DNA of 7,846 nucleotides, taken from Acidobacteriaceae bacterium. GTDB taxonomy: Bacteria; Acidobacteriota; Terriglobia; Bryobacterales; Bryobacteraceae. Below, one piece after another: positions 6,476 to 7,846 of the stretch. The stretch lies in NCBI GenBank assembly GCA_019246575.1, contig JAFAQG010000301.1, forward strand, positions 1 to 7,846, given 5' to 3'. How positions within the stretch are numbered: the first letter of the stretch is position 1; the number at the start of each line of letters is the position of its first letter. Under the pieces are notes generated by a model. The model made no database searches. It had not been told where the DNA came from and saw nothing but the letters and a program-made list of their open reading frames with translations. The position numbers and the translations under genes were made by a program.

Positions 6476-7486
6476 TCAGGCGTGCACCGCGATACCGTAC
6501 TTGGCGTGCCATGGTTTGGCTGACTTGATCGCGTTGTTCACGGCGTTGATATTGTTGACGCCTTCTTTCGAAAGCCAGTCCTCGAGAGCTTTTACTCCCT
6601 GCTTCGCGTAAACGGCAACCCCATCTTTCCAGGTAGCGCGGCCGCATAGTACGCCCGAGTAATCGGTGCCCGCTTCGGCTGCCATATTCAAGGATTCGAC
6701 GAATTGCGGGTTTGAAACACCGGCGCTCAGATAGATGAACGGCTTCTGTGCGACATCCGATGCTCTCCGATACCATTCGAGAGCCTCCTTCCGCGAATAC
6801 GCTGCCTGCCCTTTGAAGACACTGCTGGCCTCGACGAACTCGGCGTTGGTCGGCACTTCAACCTTGAGAACGTCAACCTTATATTGCGGCTTACCAAACT
6901 CCTCCATCGATCCGATAACAACCTGCGGCTTCTTCTTCGCAAACTCCAAGCCCTTCTCGCTGCCGCCTTTCGGATCGTAACCAACGAATTCCAGGAAAAA
7001 GGGAATTTCGTAGGTCTCGCACTCGGCGCCGATACGCTCGATGAAGGCATGCTTGATGTCGTTGACATCGGGATCGTCGAAAGGCGAATAGTAGATCAGG
7101 ATCTTGACGGCATCCGCCCCCAAGTCTTTGATGCGCTTCACAGAGAGATGAGGAAGCAAGTCGGGCAGGCGTCCCGGTTTGGTGTTATCGTACCCGCTTT
7201 CTTCGTAGGCGAGCAGCAGCCCTGCCTTGTTGGCGCGGGCGTGAGCCGCGGGAATGCCGAACTCCGGATCGAGAAGGATGGCGCTGGCATGCGGAGTAAG
7301 AACTTTCGAAACCGCAACCTTGAACTCGGACATCATGTCGTCGGAGATCTGATGCTCAGAAACACCTTTGGCGGACGCGATGGCTTTTCGCAGGCTTCCG
7401 CGCTGGTCCATAGCTGCCGCCGCGATGACGCCGTTCTTATCGGAAAGGGCGTTCAGATGCTTGGTTTTGCCTTCAGAAAGGTTCAC
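6476..7486 (-). CDS. lacD: LacD-family class I aldolase (tagatose 1,6-bisphosphate aldolase type)
   Basis: Members cleave a ketohexose bisphosphate (tagatose or fructose 1,6-bisphosphate) to dihydroxyacetone phosphate and glyceraldehyde 3-phosphate through a lysine Schiff base. The 336 residues match the family's length. Motifs are AAMDQRGSL (24-32), LLDPEFGIPA (71-80), LLAYEESGYD (91-100), DAVKILIYY (125-133), FFLEFVGYD (163-171, catalytic Glu166), DVLKVEVPTN (205-214, Schiff-base Lys208), IYLSAGVS (251-258) and GVLCGRATW (278-286). The GTG start is set by AGGAGG 7 bases upstream; the open frame extends to 7576, but that extension would overlap ribF and adds residues the family lacks. No lactose, galactose or tagatose genes are nearby. 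It lies between ribF and ribBA, 28 and 18 bases away, so it appears to be part of that operon. Related family members act on other sugar phosphates, such as sulfofructose phosphate (YihT), so the substrate is uncertain. Confidence 0.88.
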   Translation of the reverse strand: MNLSEGKTKHLNALSDKNGVIAAAAMDQRGSLRKAIASAKGVSEHQISDDMMSEFKVAVSKVLTPHASAILLDPEFGIPAAHARANKAGLLLAYEESGYDNTKPGRLPDLLPHLSVKRIKDLGADAVKILIYYSPFDDPDVNDIKHAFIERIGAECETYEIPFFLEFVGYDPKGGSEKGLEFAKKKPQVVIGSMEEFGKPQYKVDVLKVEVPTNAEFVEASSVFKGQAAYSRKEALEWYRRASDVAQKPFIYLSAGVSNPQFVESLNMAAEAGTDYSGVLCGRATWKDGVAVYAKQGVKALEDWLSKEGVNNINAVNNAIKSAKPWHAKYGIAVHA

Positions 7487-7493
7487 GGGTTTG

Positions 7494-7499
7494 CCTCCT
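7494..7499 (-). promoter_or_regulatory. Shine-Dalgarno sequence of the aldolase gene
   Basis: The minus strand reads a perfect AGGAGG, 7 bases before the GTG at 7486-7484. It lies in the 28-base gap after ribF and decides the start, 30 codons inside the longest open frame. Confidence 0.85.
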
Positions 7500-7514
7500 G
7501 GCCTAATGTCGAAC

Positions 7515-7846
7515 TCAGTATAGCGAAGCAGCGGGTTGTAGAAGCTTTGAGACGCGACGCCAATACGTCTGCGCAATTGAAACGTCGCTGAGGATCTGCA
7601 CCTTCAATGCCTGCGGGTCCGGAAAGTGCTGTTCGGGCCGGATGAAGCGACGGAACTCGATGCGTATGTCTGCAGGACATGTGGATGCGAAGCCGGCGAG
7701 AAGATACGTCTCAATCGTGAGCTCGTCGCCACCGAACGTGGGACGCACCCCGACATTTGTGATCGAGGGCCAGCGGTGAGATGTATTTTGATCCAGAGTT
7801 TCAGTTACGAAAACTCCCCGCGGAAGCACCTGGCCGGGCACGGGGC
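7515..7846 (-). CDS. ribF: Bifunctional riboflavin kinase/FAD synthetase, C-terminal part (5' cut by window edge)
   Basis: The last 109 residues of RibF are visible; the frame is open to the window edge, so the true start lies outside. This part is the riboflavin kinase domain, which phosphorylates riboflavin to FMN; the missing N-terminal half would adenylate FMN to FAD. Key stretches are RGVFVTET, then PSITNVGVRPTFGG and LTIETYLL, where the Glu of TIE matches the catalytic base of the family. IRIEFRRFIRPEQHF and DPQALKVQILSDV follow, matching the terminal strands and helix. The mapped GTG at 7841-7839 is an internal codon, not a start, because the kinase domain's Mg-binding PTAN region should lie upstream. 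It is the first visible gene of the minus-strand operon and is followed after 28 bases by the aldolase gene. Any FMN riboswitch or promoter would be outside the window. Confidence 0.9.
   Translation of the reverse strand, partial: PVPGQVLPRGVFVTETLDQNTSHRWPSITNVGVRPTFGGDELTIETYLLAGFASTCPADIRIEFRRFIRPEQHFPDPQALKVQILSDVSIAQTYWRRVSKLLQPAASLY

Noticed and set aside
7487..7576. N-terminal extension of the aldolase to an upstream ATG
   Set aside because: The extension would overlap the ribF C-terminus, adds 30 residues without family counterpart, and ignores the AGGAGG placed 7 bases before the GTG at 7486.
6884..7591. 235-codon open frame on the plus strand opposite the aldolase gene
   Set aside because: It is antisense to a gene with complete catalytic motifs and shows no family signature of its own.

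Overview
The window is about 7.8 kb of dense, moderately GC-rich bacterial chromosome holding seven protein-coding genes and almost no intergenic space. It contains no mobile element, CRISPR array, tRNA or rRNA that I can support. The mix of genes suggests Acidobacteriota or a close relative: an FHA-GAF-SpoIIE phosphatase, a LacD-type class I aldolase, a RibBA with a diverged C-terminal domain, and an APC permease opening with GIGAIIGTGIFVLTG. That assignment is inference from protein style, not a search result.

Left half, plus strand (75-4657): a type II NADH dehydrogenase (ndh), an FHA-GAF-PP2C (SpoIIE/RsbU-type) serine/threonine phosphatase, and a 12-TM cationic amino-acid-type APC permease. 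Gaps are 9 and 20 bases. None of the three has a convincing Shine-Dalgarno sequence. Each instead has an AT-rich, -10-like hexamer ending 5 to 8 bases before its start codon, which raises the possibility of leaderless transcripts.

Right half, minus strand (7846-4665, read right to left): the C-terminal part of ribF (riboflavin kinase/FAD synthetase, cut by the window edge), a LacD-family class I aldolase, ribBA (DHBP synthase with a GTP cyclohydrolase II-like domain), and thiE (thiamine-phosphate synthase). Gaps of 28 and 18 bases and a 10-base overlap indicate one cofactor-biosynthesis operon. The aldolase and thiE have clear Shine-Dalgarno sequences that fix GTG starts.

The two units converge, with only 7 bases between the permease and thiE stop codons; a short imperfect hairpin spans both stops. 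Functionally, the minus-strand operon makes flavin (and thiamine phosphate), and FAD is the cofactor of the NADH dehydrogenase on the other strand.

The most notable points are in ribBA. Its GTP cyclohydrolase II domain keeps the three zinc cysteines but has lost arginines normally needed for catalysis, and its DHBP synthase domain has Gln at a position that is usually a metal-binding His. The sugar-phosphate aldolase inside a flavin operon is the other item worth following. I did not find a clearly new multi-gene system.
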